The translations under genes were made by a program, and so were the position numbers. A stretch of 64,000 nucleotides of DNA from Channallabes apus (taxonomy: Eukaryota > Chordata > Actinopteri > Siluriformes > Clariidae). The notes under the pieces were generated by a model. That model worked only from the letters and a program-made list of their open reading frames with translations. It had not been told where the DNA came from and made no database searches. The stretch spans positions 22,313,325 through 22,377,324 of the forward strand of contig CM060104.1 in NCBI GenBank assembly GCA_030522415.1, in the 5' to 3' direction. Position 1 is the stretch's first letter; each line of letters starts with the position of its first letter. Positions 22,901-33,469 of this stretch are shown here, piece after piece.

Positions 22901-23451
22901 GGAGGGGGTGATCCTTTTTCCAACCAACATTTCACATCAGTATTTACACATGTGGACAAAATTTTTGGTATCCTTTGGTCAATGAAAGAAAAACTCAGAA
23001 TGGTCACAGAAATAACTTTAATCTGACAAAAGTAATAATAAATAAAAATTCCATGAATATTAGCCAATGAAAGTCAGACATTGCTTTTCAACGATGCTTC
23101 AATGGAATTATTTTTTAAAATAAACTCATGGAACAGGCCTAGACAAAAATTATGATACCCCTAACTTTTGAGGCAATCACTGCAATCAAACAATTCCTGT
23201 CAATGAGACTTCTACACCTCTCAGTAGGTATTTTGGCCCACTCCTCATGAGCAAACTCCTACAGTTGTTTCCAGTTTGAAAGGCGCCTTTTCCAAATGGC
23301 ACTTTTCAGCTCCTACCAAAGATGCTCAATAGGATTGAGGTCAGGGCTCATAGAAGTTCACTTTAGAATAGTCCAATGTTTTCCTCTTAGCCATTCTTGG
23401 ATGTTTTTAGCTGTGTGTTTTGGGTCATTGTCCTGTTGAAAGACCCATGAC

Positions 23452-23504
23452 TTTTTATTTATTTTATATAGCGCTTTTAACAATGGTCATTGTCTCAAAG
23501 CAGA
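23452..23504 (-). mobile_element. 53-bp 5'-truncated retroposon tail
   Basis: On the minus strand it reads tctgctttgagacaatgacc then aaaagcgctatataaaataa with an A-rich 3' end. CATGAC copies at 23446-23451 and 23505-23510 form a target duplication. Inserted in the old Tc1-like element. Confidence 0.65.
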
Positions 23505-23729
23505 CATGACCTGCGAGTAAGACCAAGCTTTCTGACACTGGCCAGGACATTTCTCTCTAGAATTCCTTGATAATCTTGAGATTTCATTGTACCCTGTACA
23601 GATTCAAGACACCCCGTGCCAGATGTACAGTAGTAAAGCAGCCCCAGAACATAGCAGAGCCTCGTCAATATTTCACAGTAGGGACAGTGTTCTTTTCTTG
23701 ATATGTTTCATTTTTCACGTGTGAACATA

Positions 23730-24916
23730 CAGACAATCATCGGCAAGACCAAAGAGCTGTCAAAGCAAGTCAGGAACAAGATTTTAGACCTGCACAAGGC
23801 TGGAATGGGCTACAAGACCATCAGCTAGAAGCTTGGTAAGAAGGAGACAACTGCTGGAGCGATTATTTACAAATGGAAGAAATACAAAGTAACCAATAAT
23901 GGCCCTATATGTAAGATTTCACCTTAATCATGAGAAAAATGAGGGACCAGCCCAGGACTACACGGGAGGAGCTTGTGAATGATCTCAAGGCAGTTGGGAG
24001 TCACAGTCACAGTCACAAACAAACCATTGGTAACACAATACGCCTGCATGGATTGAAATCCTTCAGCGCAGCAAGGCTTCCCCTCCTCAAGAAAACACAT
24101 GTACAGACCCGTCTGAGGTTTGCCAATGGACAGAGAAAGATTGGGATAGACTGCTGTGGTAAGACAAGTCCAAAATTGAGCTCTTTGTCGTCAGCTCGAC
24201 TTGCTGTTTTCGGAGGAAGAAAAATGCTGACTATGACACTAAGAACAACATAGTCCCTTACAGTCAAGCACAGAGGTGGAAATATTATGCTTTGGGGCTG
24301 TTTCTCTGCTAAAGGTACAGATTGACTTTGCTACACTGAGGGGTCAATGGATGAAGACATGTGGTGTAAAATTTTGTATGAGAACCTCCTAAAGATGGGT
24401 TGTGGATGGGTCTTCCAGCATGAAAATGACAAGGAAACTTAGGAGTGGCTCAAGAATAAGCACATTAAGGTCATGGAGTGGTCTAGCCAGTCTTCAGACC
24501 TTAATCCAATAGAAAATTCACGGAGAGAGCTGTAGCTTCAAGTTGCCAAGCAACAGGCAAGAAACCTTAAACATTTAGAGAAAATCTGTAAAGAATAGTG
24601 GATCAAAATGCATCCCAAGATGTGTGCAAATCTGGTAAACAACTACAAGAAATGTCTTCCCACTGTGCTTTCCAGCAGAGGTTTCTCTACCAAGTACTAA
24701 GTCATGTTTTGCTTGGGGATCAAATACTTATTTCCCCCACTGAAATGCAACTTTATTCATAACATTTGTATCGTGTGCTTTTTCTGGATTTTTGGTTGAT
24801 ATTCTGTCTCAATCCTTTACCATAAACCTATGATAAAAATTATATATCCTTCATTTCTTTGTAAGTGGGCAAACTTAGAAAATCTGTAGGGGATCAAATA
24901 CTTATTTCCCCCACTG
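23730..24916 (+). mobile_element. Nested plus-strand Tc1-like element, left repeat lost
   Basis: TA flanks at 23728-23729 and 24917-24918 split a Tc1-like sequence that reads gaacata|gagcta across the insertion. The right end is ggggatcaaatacttatttc then ccccactg. The left inverted repeat is deleted, so the element starts almost at the transposase. The transposase is decayed: [20 protein letters not shown] at 23745, an in-frame stop at KTIS, and [15 protein letters not shown] at about 24475. Confidence 0.8.
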
Positions 24917-25072
24917 TAGAGCTAATGTGCCTTGGCAAAAAGTTCCATTTTTGTCTAACCTGTCCATAGGACATTCTTCCAGAAGCTTTGTGGCTTGTCA
25001 AAATATAGTTTGGCATATTCCAGTCTGGCTTTTTTATGATTTGTTTTCAACAATGCTGTCCTCCTTGGTCGT

Positions 25073-25447
25073 GTAGGGTTTACATAATAAATAAATAAAG
25101 ACAACGAATGTCTGTCGCATGTCCACCAGTAAATGTAGACATTTTATTATGGGCACAATGCCAACGCATTCTTCACCATTAATATGCAATGTTTAGCTCA
25201 GAGATGTATCGTATCTTTAACGATTCAGGTTAATTTAATTAACTGAATCAAAATTTATAATGTACACTTACACTACCCGTCCAGCGTTCAGCACAATTTA
25301 GTGTATCTTACAAGTTCTGCTTATTAGGTAGAAGGTAACAAGATGCCAAGAACATGCCGAAAACAACAGTTCTTTATAAATAAATGAGAATTTATTTGAC
25401 TAATCTACGATACATAAAACTACGTTACTTAAACGCACGCACACACA

Positions 25448-25497
<50 letters not shown>

Positions 25498-26311
25498 TTG
25501 GAAAGTGAAAATGAATGAAGTTATTCTAGTACGGTTTACTAGATCAACGAAAGTCACAAGAGCAGAGTCTTGGTTTTATCTTATCTTAGTTATGAAACGA
25601 GCACCAACTTCAGCAAGGTATGCAGCTTTGTTTGTTTACTTGCATTATGTTTCTTATCCGATCCGATGGTTCGCCTCCAGCGAAAGGAATCACGGCGTTG
25701 CTGATTGGTTGGTGCGCTATTGTAGTGATGACGTCTGTCGGGAAAGCCCTTTGGTCAGGCGTTGGTTGCCTGGTTACCGCTGGCTGCGCTCTGGAACTTC
25801 TCCTGAGGGTTTCTTTGTTGCGGGACTTTCGTGTTCTGGCACGAAGCCTCGTTGAGAGATCTTGAAGAGCGGATGGTGCCAATAGCAGCGCCGAGGCGCC
25901 CGCAAGGGCGGAAGCCTGAGCTGCTTGGAAGATGTAGGTTGCAGTCGTGATGTTAACTTCTCCGAACTCTTACTCCTTAGGGTTTTTGTCCCTTCGGGGT
26001 CAGTCCATCCCATGGGTGATTGGTCCAATCGGATGTGGTTGCGGGGCTTAGCCATGCCTCACATGGTTCCTCCATTTTGTGCATACATTAGCCGTGTTTC
26101 GGCTGTCACGTGGGGCCCATCCGGTTGGAGTTTTTAATACTTTTTATAAAGTAATTTTGCTCTGTTCATGCTACCAATTTCCCATGTTCACCAACATTCT
26201 TCGAATAAAGCCAGCTTTAGATTGACATCAAACATTACATATCTTACCCACTCATTCCTTCCTTTATCTAATAAAAGGGGTTTGTAAATGCTGATTACAC
26301 CTTTAAAGTTA
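25073..26311. other. Unidentified insert segment with promoter- and LTR-like features
   Basis: This segment lies between the broken Tc1-like element and the L2 3' tail. The part 25660-26110 is GC-richer than its surroundings. Further on are a TATA-like ctttttataaag at about 26140 and an AATAAA at about 26202 (cgaataaagccagc). It could be a solo LTR or the border of the block inserted in the Tc1 element. No TG/CA ends or flanking duplication could be fixed. Confidence 0.35.
25438..25494. repeat. (CA)n microsatellite
   Basis: A long, nearly uninterrupted CA run. Confidence 0.9.
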
Positions 26312-26941
26312 TGAAAAAAAATTCAAAATTCTAATTTTATTAGTCACATACACAATCATACACAGTATAATATGCAGTGAAATGCTTTATACGACCGCCA
26401 GTGACCTTAAAAAAAGAAAATAAAAGCTTGTATGTAAAATAAATAATCAATAAAAAGGAAATACTAAAGAAATAATTTTAATAACTAGTAAAATTAACTG
26501 TACAATAAGGGCATAATAAAATATTGCAAAAATATAGAAATATAGGGTAGAGTATATATGTATATAGAATTAAAGTGTCAGTGGTTGTGCAAATATGCAT
26601 GAAAGGTGACATGTGCAATTGTCCAGATGTATGAGTATTTAGTGCAAGTGTGTATGAATGTGTCCATGATTGTCCAGTCAGTGTTGTGAGCTTAAAAGAT
26701 GTTATTAGTCCTGTGTGGAGGTGTGATTGAGAGACCTTATCGCCTGCGGGAAGAAGCTCCTCCTCAGTCTCTCTGTGTTGGCCTTTAGGGAGCGGAATCT
26801 CTTCCCAGACCGCAACAAAGAGAACAGTCCATTACTGGGGTGACTGAGGTCCTTCATGATCTTCCTGGCCTTAGTCCAGCACCGCTTGCTGTAGATGGAG
26901 TGCAGGTCAGGGAGCTCAGTGCGGATGATGCGCTCGGCTGA

Positions 26942-27577
26942 TCACACCACCCTCTGTAGAGCACGTCTGTCCTGCATGGTGCTGTTCCCGAACCAAGTCA
27001 TGATGTTTCCCGTCAGGATGCTCTCTATGGTGCAGGAGTAGAAGTTCCTGAGCACCTTGGAGGGCAGTCTAAAGTCTCTCAAGCGTCTGAGGTGGTAGAG
27101 ACGCTGCCGGGCTTTTTTCACCACGGTGTTGATGTGACAGGACCATGACAGGTCCTGCGTGATGTGAACACCGAGGTATCTGAAGCTGTCCACTCTCTCC
27201 ACTGGGCTCCTGTTGATGACGGGGGTCTGGTAGTTCCTCTCCTGCTTTGTACTAAAGTCCACTATCAGCTCCTTTGTCTTACTGACGTTCAGGAGGAGAT
27301 TGTTCCTCTGGCACCAGTTCTCAAGATTTCCAATCTCCTCTAGGTAGTCCGACTCATCATTGTTGGTGATCAGTCCGACCACGACGGTGTCGTCAGCAAA
27401 CTTGATGATGGAGGTGGAGTTGGTAGTGGCCACGCAGTCGTGGGTGTACAAAGAGTACAGCAGGGGGCTCAGAACCCTGGGGGGCTCCAGTGCTGAGAGT
27501 GAGTGTAGCTGAGACATGTCCGCCCATCCTTACTGCCTGTGGTCTGCCAGTCAGAAAATTGGAGATCCACTGACATA
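26942..27577 (-). pseudogene. L2 ORF2, C-terminal RT part
   Basis: The distal half of the reverse transcriptase. The minus strand from 27570 reads [13 protein letters not shown], then STGAPQG. After a frame change it continues [18 protein letters not shown], the catalytic region [13 protein letters not shown] (FADD), NNLLLNVSKTKELIVDFS and FRYLGVHITQDLSW, ending ALQRVV. This is the standard order for CR1/L2-group RT. Just before LSPLL a few bases appear lost, giving a frameshift. Confidence 0.85.
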
Positions 27578-28149
27578 TACAGTGGGAGCCACGTCAAACA
27601 GCCGCCTGGAGCATGACTGCTCCGTGGCAGTTCCATGAAGGCTTCGTGCATGGAATGTGATCCCCCGCGATGACGCAGTTAACGATGCCCCGCCCCATAA
27701 ACGCCCCCATGCGCTTTCTAAAAAGATGGTTGCAATGCCGTATAATTCCGCCAGATGGAGCATTGACTGGCACAGTTAACTGCAGTGTCCAGGAAACCCA
27801 ATACCGTATCTTTAATATACAGACAGTTCTTGTATTGTCAACATAGTTTCATAAATAGATGAAAAAACAACAACAAAACCTATTAATAAAACAGATTTGT
27901 TAAATCACTCAATACATAACCCATGATGATTATGCTATTTATTATTTAATAATGAATTAATAAAATTAGTTAGTGAAATATTTTTAAGACATCCTGAAAT
28001 GATCCTTAAAGACACGGTAACGGCTGTAATTCGTCTATACCGATCATTGTAGGTACGGAATAAAAACGCAGGCTATGTACAGTATTTTACATTACGGTGT
28101 ATTTTACCCCGTTCCATTTAATATACTGATAGATAATATTTTGCTGCAA

Positions 28150-28533
28150 AGTAAAGCTCAAACGTCTGCTTGGGTTTGTTTTCGTTATATTTTTGATGAT
28201 GTTTTCGCTGATTTTTTCACTGATAGTCTACAAGTGGCATAAGAGGCAATTAATGCCGCATGCAACCTGGAACAAATATCTGCCCATATGGATCAGTATT
28301 TCTTTAGTCATTTAATCATGCATAATGCTCCCCTGTCAAAAGATCTGATGGGGCATTAATCACTTATCACAACTGTGAATGGATGCGGCAGCAGACACAT
28401 TAAATCCCCATAAACACTTGGAGACAATAGTAAAAAAAAGTTCCAGAGGGTTAGCGCCTGTTATACTATTGTATTTTTACTGATTTTTTTTTTTTTTTAC
28501 TGCTTATATTTCGTTGGGTTTTACGCAATTTCA

Positions 28534-28560
<27 letters not shown>
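28150..28560. repeat. Direct repeat, copy A
   Basis: Shares an ordered series with 28745-29215: gggtttgttttcgttatatt, ctggaacaaatatctg, ggatcagt, agatctgatggggcat, cacttatcacaac, taaatccccataaac and ggttttacgc. Both copies end in a GT run. Confidence 0.8.
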
Positions 28561-28565
<5 letters not shown>

Positions 28566-28606
28566 CGAGAGAGAGAGGATACTCTGACAAGACCAACCTC
28601 CGTGTG

Positions 28607-28691
28607 GCTCCCGTGGCGCAATCGGTTAGCGCGTGACACTTATAAAGCAGTCCAGGTGAAGCAATGCCGAGTTCGAGCCTCGCCTAAAGCA
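28607..28691 (+). pseudogene. tRNA-Ile(UAU)-like pseudogene with intron
   Basis: gctcccgtggcgcaatcggt, tagcgcgtgacacttata, an intron-like aagcagtccaggtgaagca, then atgccgag and ttcgagcctcgcc. This follows vertebrate tRNA-Ile(UAU), which has an intron one base 3' of the anticodon (TAT in acTTATAa). About 7 nt of the variable loop/T stem are missing and the acceptor stem mispairs, so it cannot be a working tRNA. It is fused to an L2-like tail. Confidence 0.75.
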
Positions 28692-28745
28692 CCCAAAGCA
28701 TTTTACTGCATATCGCGCTGTGTATGTGACAAATCAAATTTGAAT
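28607..28745 (+). mobile_element. tRNA-Ile / L2-tail SINE-like chimera
   Basis: Directly after the tRNA-like head the sequence reads aagcattttactgcatat, cgctgtgtatgtgacaaatc and aaatttgaatttga. This parallels the L2 3' tail at 26312-26400 (gcatttcactgcatatta, gtatgtgactaataaaatta on the minus strand). The unit is only about 140 bp. Confidence 0.65.
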
Positions 28746-29215
28746 TTGAAAGTAAAGCTTAAAATGTAACGTCTGCTTTGGTTTGTTTTCGTTATATTTT
28801 TGATGTTTTCGCTGAAAGTCAAATTGGCATAACAAATTGATTAATGGCGCATAATATCTGGAACAAATATCTGTCCATACGGATCAGTGTGTCTTTAGTC
28901 ATTTAACCAGCATAACGTCCCACATTAAAGATCTGATGGGGCATCAATCACTTATCACAACGGTGTATAGATGCAGCAGCAGAGACAGATTTAATCCCCA
29001 TAAACATTCACACTTGAAAACAAAACTAACAGAAGTAAACAGTTCTAGAGTGTTAGTGCCTGTTATCACAGGACAGGAATCACCTACAGGATACTACTGT
29101 ATTTTACTGCTCATATTTTTTACCCTAGTTTCATTTGGTTTTACGCGATTTCATGTATTATTTGTGTGTGTCTGTGTGTGTACAGTGTGTCTGTGTGTGT
29201 GTGTGTGAGTGCGAG
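28746..29215. repeat. Direct repeat, copy B
   Basis: Second copy of the block at 28150-28560, with small indels. The chimera lies between the copies. Confidence 0.8.
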
Positions 29216-29559
29216 AGAGGGCTTTCATGCTGATTTATCCAAGGTTACTAAAACCTGGCTTACTACCTATAAAACATATTTCAATTTAACTCATGGGTCT
29301 CAATCACAGATGACACGACAAATTATATACTCTGAAACGTTCATTTGAACATTTAAAAATATATACAAAAACACGAATACTAATGTTATCATGGTGTAAA
29401 TTATTAACATTAGGTTAGGTCCTGCCCTTAATTAATTCATATTATAATTACTTTTACATAGTATAGTTACTGGACTGACATGACCAAAACTAGCTATTTC
29501 ATTTAGCCTTTCTAAAATCAACCCATATATCATTTATAATCAGAAAACATAAAACATAT

Positions 29560-29756
29560 TATGATCTGTTCAATAGCCCATCTGTTTTAATTTAGTTTGT
29601 ATTTTTTATTATTCATAAGACAACCTTTCAGTTTTGTAAATATTTTAGTTATAGTGTGTTAAGTCTTACTTTAGGTTAAACGTTTTTGAGAATTTTACCA
29701 TCCAGCTTAGATAAATGTTATGTCATTGATTGATAAAATCTGGATTAAGGATATTT

Positions 29757-29760
<4 letters not shown>
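29560..29760 (+). repeat. Dispersed repeat block C
   Basis: Matches the reverse complement of 46440-46640 along its length, for example caatagcccatctg, ttaggttaaacgtttttgag and aaaatctggattaaggatat. Confidence 0.75.
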
Positions 29761-29811
<51 letters not shown>

Positions 29812-29818
29812 TTTTTTA
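29758..29818. repeat. (AT)n followed by poly-T
   Basis: About 18 AT units followed by about 25 T residues. The end of repeat block C runs straight into it. Confidence 0.9.
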
Positions 29819-30976
29819 GTTTCCCCCTGAGGGATTGCCACCTTATTGTGGTCAGGGGGTTTGCGTGCCTCAAAACAATTCAGCAAATACAACACTGTTA
29901 CTATACAGTAAGGCCAGGTAAAAACAGTGCTCGAACATGATGCCCCCCTCCCCCCACCCCGTGTTGTCTGGTCTAGAACGGCGCTGCCTCTGACCGTCTT
30001 TTGTCTTGTAAATGAGTATTCTCACTCACCTTCCAATCCCCCCAGCGCACACACTCTGTTTGTACTGTAAACTGTACTGTAACTGTGTTTGCTAGGGCAC
30101 TTGGTTATACACAGTACTTTAATGTATGGAACACTTACTTAACTTACTGGTTTGGTTTAAATATCGCTTATTACCTTATTCAGCAAAATAAATTCATTAT
30201 TAACGTATTGAAGTATTTTAGTTAAGGACAAAAACTGTGCTTGTGTTTAGAACTGCTGAACAGCCGAAAACACACACACACCCATCCCCCCGCCAAAAAC
30301 ACACACACACACACAGAGCAATTAACACCATGTCATACTCAGGAGTGGAAGGTGAGAAACCTCAATGGAGAATACCAAGTTTGTCGTTGCTCTTTTGGAG
30401 TTCTTAAAACCCAAAACATTTATTTATACTGAGAAAAAATTATTATGGGTCACAATCACATAATCAAGTGTTTAACTGGTTTCATTTGTTTCTATGATCA
30501 ATAATTATTATTATTATTATTATTATTTTCAGCCCAACTCTTTGACTATTTAAAACAAAGTTGTGTCCCATTTTTTGCCCATTGAAGTTGTTGGTTCAAC
30601 TAAACAATTTTTAAATACCCAAACAATCCCCCAAAATTAAAACACGCAAAACATGACTTTAACAATTCAATTTATTCTTCCAAAACTAGTCAAAGTTAAA
30701 ACAGTAATTTATATAAAACAGATGAATACATGTTGTCTTTTTGCTTAAAGTTCATTAAACTACCCGGATACACCAGCTGCTTATAAGTCTCTATCTATAG
30801 TCCTTTTACATTAAAATATTAATTTTTCAAATATCAAAACTATTAAACATGGAACAGTTGAAGTCTTTGTTTCCCCCAAAGTACTGTATCAGACATTTTG
30901 CAGTTCTATGTTCAGAATATACAGTAGACCTGATCAAACATCATTCTAAAGCTGTCGGACTGTGACGTCATCCCTC

Positions 30977-31080
30977 CTACAGCTCCCTCAACAGCTTGTT
31001 CAGGCTCCTCCAGTCCTGTAGCTCCAAAAGTCCAGCCGTCAGCCGTCTGACCCCCCAATCCTCCACAGCGGAGCTCTGCT
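30977..31080 (-). other. Exon-like open block of unknown identity
   Basis: On the minus strand a pyrimidine-rich tract ending ctgttgtctttaag precedes an open stretch including SSAVEDWGVRRLTAGLLELQ, then DWRSLNKLLREL and a TAG. An upstream segment at 32100-32058 (agatgaagatggcggctt, then a good donor ggtaagtgat) could be a first exon, although its ATG runs into a stop after a few codons. No family recognised. It may be chance. Confidence 0.3.
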
Positions 31081-31231
31081 TAAAGACAACAGGAGAATTT
31101 AGTCAAGACAAAGATAAATAAACTTTACAGAACATATAGTTCTAATAAAAATAAAATATATTAATAAACCTATTTACCACAGAGTGTGTAAAATACTGTT
31201 TTGGGGATTCTGTAATGTAAATAATCTGCCT

Positions 31232-31323
31232 GTGCTAATGTTAACCAGTGAACAGTGTTAGTGTTAACCAGTGAACAGTGTTAGTGTTAACCAGTGAACA
31301 GTGCTAGTGTTAACCAGTGACTG
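31232..31323. repeat. 23-bp minisatellite, about four copies
   Basis: The unit gtgttaaccagtgaacagtg + tta is repeated about four times with few changes. Confidence 0.9.
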
Positions 31324-31454
31324 ACTGTATTATCGTCTGCATTAAATTAACCGGGAATTTACTTAATGCGCTTCTCATACAAATAAGTTAAGCGATATAA
31401 CACTCGTATATGAGCATTAGTTCATCTCTGAAGCCAAACTATAACTTACTGAAG

Positions 31455-31456
31455 CC

Positions 31457-31490
<34 letters not shown>

Positions 31491-31511
31491 CCCCCCTCCT
31501 CCTCCTCCTCC
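31455..31511. repeat. (CA)n and (CTC)n tracts
   Basis: A CA run at about 31461-31488 followed by cctcctcctcctcctcc. Confidence 0.85.
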
Positions 31512-32396
31512 TTAACTGATAAACACTTCTGTGTTGTTATTCAGCTCTTTAACTAAGCGCTCGCGCTACCGCGGAAAGTGTATAAAATATAAACCGGGTT
31601 ATGAGCGTTACTAGCTCCTGTACAGCTCCCCTCAGTCTGTGTCCCTCATCAACTGCATCACATTATATTACAGTCACAGAAATAACCTGCAGATTAACTC
31701 TTAACCAGAGAATAAATAACCGCTGAATTTATCCAGACAACACGCGGTGAGATTCTCTCAGTATTTACAGAGAACACAAACACTCTTCATCGGGTAGTGC
31801 AGCTCTTGTAATAGGGACATTAATAGTATTGTCGAAGCTTGAGCATGTTTTGAGTTAAAGTGGAGTGACATTGTGAGTGTGTGACACTGACAGTAAGTTG
31901 TAATATTAACTCCAGACTTGGTAAACAGAACATTAAGTTCTCTAAAGTCACATCTGACCGCTGCTGGTGCTGCCAGTGATATTTAAAACGGCCAATAAAA
32001 AACTAAACTGGGAAATAAACTGTAAACTACCACAAACACATTTTATAAAATAAAACATCACTTACCACGAATAGTCCGTTAAGCCGCCATCTTCATCTCT
32101 GTAGTTTGGCAGCGTCAGTTCGGCGGGGGTGGAGGCGGGTTGTTAAAATCACGTGATTGCAACTCAGCGCAGCTGGCTTGTTTTAACGTGTTCTTGAGAA
32201 CGAAGCGCCATCTAGTGGTGGCACCAGGTAAATGAATAAATAGGGCTTGAATGGGCGTGTTTACTGTGAAATCTTGACACGCCTTTCGGCCAGAAAAGGG
32301 AGGGGGGATTACGGCGTGCAAAGGCCATTCACACGCCATTCACACTTCAGCCACACTGTCGCGGCTATTTGGTGTGGCTCCCACTGTAGATGAGCT

Positions 32397-33460
32397 GAGT
32401 CCCAGGTGCTCCAGCTTGGTGGTGAGTGTGGAGGGAATTATGGTATTAAAAGCAGAGCTGTAGTCGATGAAGAGCATTTTAACATTTCCCTTTCCTAGTG
32501 TCCAGGTGAGTGAGTGATGTGTGGAGGAGATGAGAGATTGCATCGTCTGTGGAGCGGTTCTGACGGGGTCTGAACTGTAACTGCAAACTGTAGTGGGTCC
32601 AGTGTGTCGGGTAGTGAAGAAATGATGAAGTCTCTGATAAGGTGTTCAAAGCACTTCATCACTACTGAGGTGAGGGCTACAGGGCGATAGTCATTGAGAG
32701 AAGCAGGATGTGGTTTCTTTGGAACAGGAACAATGATGGACTCTTTGAAGCATGTGGGGATCACCGACTGAGATAAAGAGATGTTGAATATCTCAGTGAA
32801 CACAGGTGCTAGCTGGTCTGCGCAGGCTCTGAGAATACGACCTGAGATGCCGTCTGGTCCTGCTGCTTTCCTGGTGTTCACTCTCTTGAAGGCTCTCCTC
32901 ACGTCGTGCTCGGAGATGATGAGCGCGTTCCCGGTGCTGGCTGTGTCTTCCTGTCTGCAGCCGTTAGCGCCGCTAGCATTAGCGCCGTTAGCATTAGCGC
33001 CGTTAGCATTAGCATCGCTAGCGTCTTTAGCTGCAGCCTCGAAGCGATCATAGAAGATGTTGAGCTCGTCTGCCAGAGTCGCGTCCGCGTTCGTCATACC
33101 GGATGCTGGTGCTTTATAGTCCGTTATTGTTCTCAGTCCCTGCCACAGGCTCCTAGAGTCACTCTGTTGAAGCTGTGACTCTAGTTTTCTCCCGTAGCGC
33201 TGCTTCGCCTCTTTCACCGCCTTCCGGACGTTGTATGACGCAGCCTTGTACGGTTCCATGTCCCCCGATGCAAGTCCCGTGTTGTAGGCAGCGGTGAGAG
33301 ATCTCAGAGCGTTGCGGATGGTTTTATCCACCCACGGCTTCTGGTTGGGAAACGTTCTGATAGTCTTTTTCTCTACCGTATCGTCTGCCAGCTTTTCAAT
33401 AAATCCCACAACCGCTTCCATAAACACGCTGATGTCATCATCGGACCTGTTTCTGAACAT
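32397..33460 (-). pseudogene. L2 ORF2, linker and N-terminal RT part
   Basis: Minus-strand frame 33460-32495 contains the post-endonuclease linker (QKPWVDKTIRNALRSL, KEAKQRYGRKLESQLQQ, SLWQGLRTITDYK) and the RT start (RKAAGPDGISGRILRACADQ, PVPKKPHPASLNDYRPVALT, MKCFEHLIRDFI). After a frame change at about 32500, 32543-32397 continues MLFIDYSSAFNTIIPSTL (first catalytic Asp region) to LGLSSS, where the 4.8 kb element cuts in. A 15-bp coding minisatellite lies at 32960-33023. Confidence 0.85.
32960..33023 (-). repeat. 15-bp in-frame minisatellite in L2 ORF2
   Basis: The unit agcgccgttagcatt is repeated about four times. It translates on the minus strand as alternating ANGANANGANASGANG and leaves the frame open. 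Confidence 0.85.
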
Positions 33461-33469
33461 GTCCCAGTC

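Larger units (their letters stand above)
27580..32396. mobile_element. 4.8 kb TIR element with TA duplication, no recognised transposase
   Basis: Ends are inverted repeats: left cagtgggagccacgtcaaac, right (inverted) cagtgggagccacaccaaat. Each continues to agccgc. TA copies lie at 27578-27579 and 32397-32398, inside an L2 RT frame that resumes on both sides. The interior has no long reading frame. It carries a direct duplication, a tRNA-L2 chimera, a minisatellite and an exon-like block. TA duplication and CAGT ends fit Tc1/mariner-like mobilisation in trans, but the family is unknown to me. Confidence 0.75.

Noticed and set aside
28607..28691. Functional tRNA-Ile(UAU) gene
   Set aside because: About 7 nt of variable loop and T stem are missing and the acceptor stem mispairs, so a functional tRNA is not supported.
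31232..31323. CRISPR-like repeat array
   Set aside because: Four adjacent 23-bp units without spacers in a vertebrate genome: a minisatellite.
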